Below, one piece after another: positions 21,125-22,280 of a DNA stretch of 22,280 bases. Position 1 is the first letter of the stretch, and the number at the start of each line of letters is the position of its first letter. Location of the stretch: contig CAZGOQ010000026.1 in the NCBI GenBank assembly GCA_964527315.1, positions 1-22,280 on the forward strand, in the 5' to 3' direction. The DNA is from HGM13006 sp964527315 (GTDB taxonomy: Bacteria; Bacillota; Clostridia; Oscillospirales; Oscillospiraceae). The position numbers and the translations under genes are program-made. The notes below the pieces were generated by a model. That model was not told the DNA's origin. It searched no databases and worked only from the letters and a program-made list of their open reading frames with translations.

Positions 21125-21817
21125 ATGGACACTGCACCCATGAAAATCATCGCCCACATTCAAAGCGACTTTCCCACGAAATTTGGCATCCCCAGGCAGA
21201 GCGGACTGGTGGAGGAATTGCGGGCGCAGATCATTTTTACGCCGGAATACCGGATCCCGGAAGCGGTTCGGGGGCTGGAGGACTTTTCTCACATCTGGCT
21301 GTTATGGCAGTTTTCAAAGACGCTCCGGGAGGACTGGTCTCCCACTGTCCGGCCACCCAGGTTGGGCGGTAATACTCGGATGGGCGTTTTTGCCACCCGT
21401 TCTCCCTTCCGGCCCAACTCCATTGGACTGAGCTGCGTCAAGCTGATCTCAGTGGAGCCAAATACTTCAAACGGTCCGGTTCTGACGGTTGCAGGCGCGG
21501 ATCTGATGGATGGTACGCCGATCTTCGACATCAAGCCCTATCTCACCTATGCTGACTGCTATCCGGATGCGGATGGCGGGTTTACAGAGAAAGCGGATGA
21601 TTTTCTGCTCACGGTGGATTTTCCCGAACATTTATTAGAGCAGATTCCTGAGGAACGGCGGAAAGCGCTGCTTGGGGTGCTGTCCCACGACCCCAGACCT
21701 TCCTATCAGCGCACGCCAAACCGGGTATACGGAATGGAGTTCGCGGGGCTTGATATCCGGTTTTCCGTGAGGGAAAACCGGTTGACCGTGGTGGCGGTGG
21801 AGCGACGGAAGAAATGA
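21125..21817 (+). CDS. trmO: tRNA (adenine(37)-N6)-methyltransferase TrmO
   Basis: Adds a methyl group to N6 of threonylcarbamoyladenosine at position 37 of certain tRNAs using SAM. The 230-residue protein has the TsaA/TrmO beta-barrel domain: IIAHIQSDFPTKFGIPRQSG, FSHIWLLWQF, RMGVFATRSPFRPNSIGLS (the conserved loop with RSPxRPN) and the DIKPYL segment. The C-terminal part (about 165-230) includes the TrmO extra domain, with a YGMEF element near the end. The start ATG follows AAGGAGG by 7 bases; the later ATG at codon 6 is less likely. It appears to be a single gene, 47 bases after the membrane protein, with no terminator seen between. Confidence 0.94.
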   Translation: MDTAPMKIIAHIQSDFPTKFGIPRQSGLVEELRAQIIFTPEYRIPEAVRGLEDFSHIWLLWQFSKTLREDWSPTVRPPRLGGNTRMGVFATRSPFRPNSIGLSCVKLISVEPNTSNGPVLTVAGADLMDGTPIFDIKPYLTYADCYPDADGGFTEKADDFLLTVDFPEHLLEQIPEERRKALLGVLSHDPRPSYQRTPNRVYGMEFAGLDIRFSVRENRLTVVAVERRKK

Positions 21818-21827
21818 GAGATGGCAT

Positions 21828-21865
21828 AAAAATGTCATCGCGAACAATATGAAGTCCGCGACGAC
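21828..21865 (-). terminator. Terminator of the tRNA-Arg gene
   Basis: On the minus strand GTCGTCGCG and CGCGATGAC (21834-21865) pair in a 9-bp stem, followed by ATTTTTATG. It starts one base after the tRNA's CCA end. It also lies downstream of the convergent trmO gene. Confidence 0.75.
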
Positions 21866-21866
21866 G

Positions 21867-21943
21867 TGGCACGCCTAAGAGGATTCGAACCTCCGACCTA
21901 CCGCTTAGGAGGCGGTCGCTCTATCCAACTGAGCTACAGGCGC
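21867..21943 (-). tRNA. tRNA-Arg (anticodon CCT)
   Basis: A full cloverleaf is seen on the minus strand: acceptor GCGCCTG/TAGGCGT (with G-U pairs at both ends), D-arm GCTC/GAGC, anticodon stem ACCGC/GCGGT around loop CTCCTAA (anticodon CCT, decoding AGG), variable AGGTC, T-arm GGAGG/CCTCT around TTCGAAT, discriminator G and an encoded CCA. No intron or odd base is seen. Confidence 0.97.
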
Positions 21944-22005
21944 ACAGAAAGGCAGTTTGGAACACCTCTGCCTTTTCAAGGCCATAATGAACCAAACCGC
22001 TCTTT

Positions 22006-22034
22006 ATTTTACCAGAAATCCCCCAGCCTGTCAA
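22006..22034 (-). promoter_or_regulatory. Promoter of tRNA-Arg
   Basis: On the minus strand TTGACA (22029-22034), a 17-base spacer and TAAAAT (22006-22011). The start point is near 22000, about 55 bases before the tRNA. A further hairpin (AAAGGCAG/CTGCCTTT, 21947-21975) lies in the 5' leader and may help processing. Confidence 0.75.
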
Positions 22035-22039
22035 GACGT

Positions 22040-22065
22040 CCCGTTCTTTTTTACAAAAGAACGGG
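22040..22065. terminator. Perfect 11-bp hairpin between ABC transporter gene and tRNA promoter
   Basis: CCCGTTCTTTT-TTAC-AAAAGAACGGG is an exact inverted repeat 5 bases upstream of the tRNA -35 box. With the T-rich upper stem it is likely the terminator of the transporter gene on the minus strand, although the following bases are not a T-run. The stretch 22066-22215 holds nothing else recognisable. Confidence 0.5.
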
Positions 22066-22215
22066 ATACGTATATCGCGGGACAGATCGGTAGGATTTCT
22101 GCATACTGCTTTTATCGAACTGCGCATAGTGGACTTCCTTTCTCCGTGTTGATTTTTCCTGTTTCAAAAGTTCTTATCTCTATGAGAACCGGTTTGGACA
22201 CAATGCGGATTTCGC

Positions 22216-22280
22216 TTACTCCAGTTCAAACGCGCCGGTATAAAGCTGATAGTAGGTGCCTCTGTCCTCGATCAGCTTTT
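22216..22280 (-). CDS. C-terminal end of an ABC transporter ATP-binding/permease protein (partial)
   Basis: The minus strand encodes the last 21 residues ending KLIEDRGTYYQLYTGAFELE and a TAA stop. The pattern 'L...GxYYxLYxxxFE' is the usual tail of multidrug/lipid-type ABC exporters in Firmicutes, just after the nucleotide-binding domain. Nothing more can be said because the gene runs off the right edge. Confidence 0.72.
   Translation of the reverse strand, partial: KLIEDRGTYYQLYTGAFELE

Overview
The window looks like a chromosomal stretch from a Gram-positive anaerobe of the Clostridia, most likely a gut Oscillospiraceae relative (Oscillibacter/Flavonifractor type). This placement is inferred from an alaS T-box leader, strong AGGAGG ribosome sites with occasional TTG/GTG starts, an [FeFe]-hydrogenase, a DUF421/DUF4363 pair, a clostridial GH25 endolysin and many near-consensus sigma-A promoters. 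No rRNA, CRISPR array or insertion sequence was seen.

Layout. (1) 1-443, minus: the N-terminus of alaS (runs off the left edge) behind a T-box leader whose specifier reads GCC (Ala). (2) 521-1575, plus: a YetF-like DUF421 membrane protein overlapping a DUF4363 protein. (3) 1574-5575, minus: a self-contained phage-derived cassette. It holds a 752-aa tail/baseplate-type protein, an XhlA-like anchor, an r1t-type holin and a GH25 endolysin, with a perfect TTGACA-17-TATAAT promoter, an adjoining palindrome and a terminator. No other phage gene is present. (4) 5801-10002, minus: MoxR ATPase, DUF58 protein and TgpA-like transglutaminase in one tight operon. (5) 10230-13940, plus: a two-gene [FeFe]-hydrogenase operon. 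A GltD-like flavoprotein carrying an N-terminal NuoF-type Fe-S segment precedes an M3-type hydrogenase, the arrangement called 'glutamate synthase-linked' (group A2). (6) 13985-15259, minus: an S11 D-Ala-D-Ala carboxypeptidase with an altered SxN motif. (7) 15299-17505, minus: a Zn/Cd-type P1B ATPase and a separate small HMA protein behind an ArsR/SmtB-type operator. (8) 17620-18576, plus: a tiny ORF and an acyl-ACP thioesterase. (9) 18617-20276, minus: an RluA-family pseudouridine synthase and a DegV protein, the latter with a palindrome over its -10 box. (10) 20333-21817, plus: an XRE regulator with three 23-bp-phased iterons in its promoter, a four-helix membrane protein, and TrmO. (11) 21828-22280, minus: tRNA-Arg(CCT) with promoter and terminator, and the C-terminus of an ABC transporter.

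The region is mostly short housekeeping or accessory operons separated by clear hairpin terminators. The most unusual parts are the isolated lysis/tail cassette with its own strong and probably repressible promoter, the little-studied type of hydrogenase operon, and several unassigned operator-like palindromes and iterons. All functional statements rest on reading motifs by eye; no database search was run.
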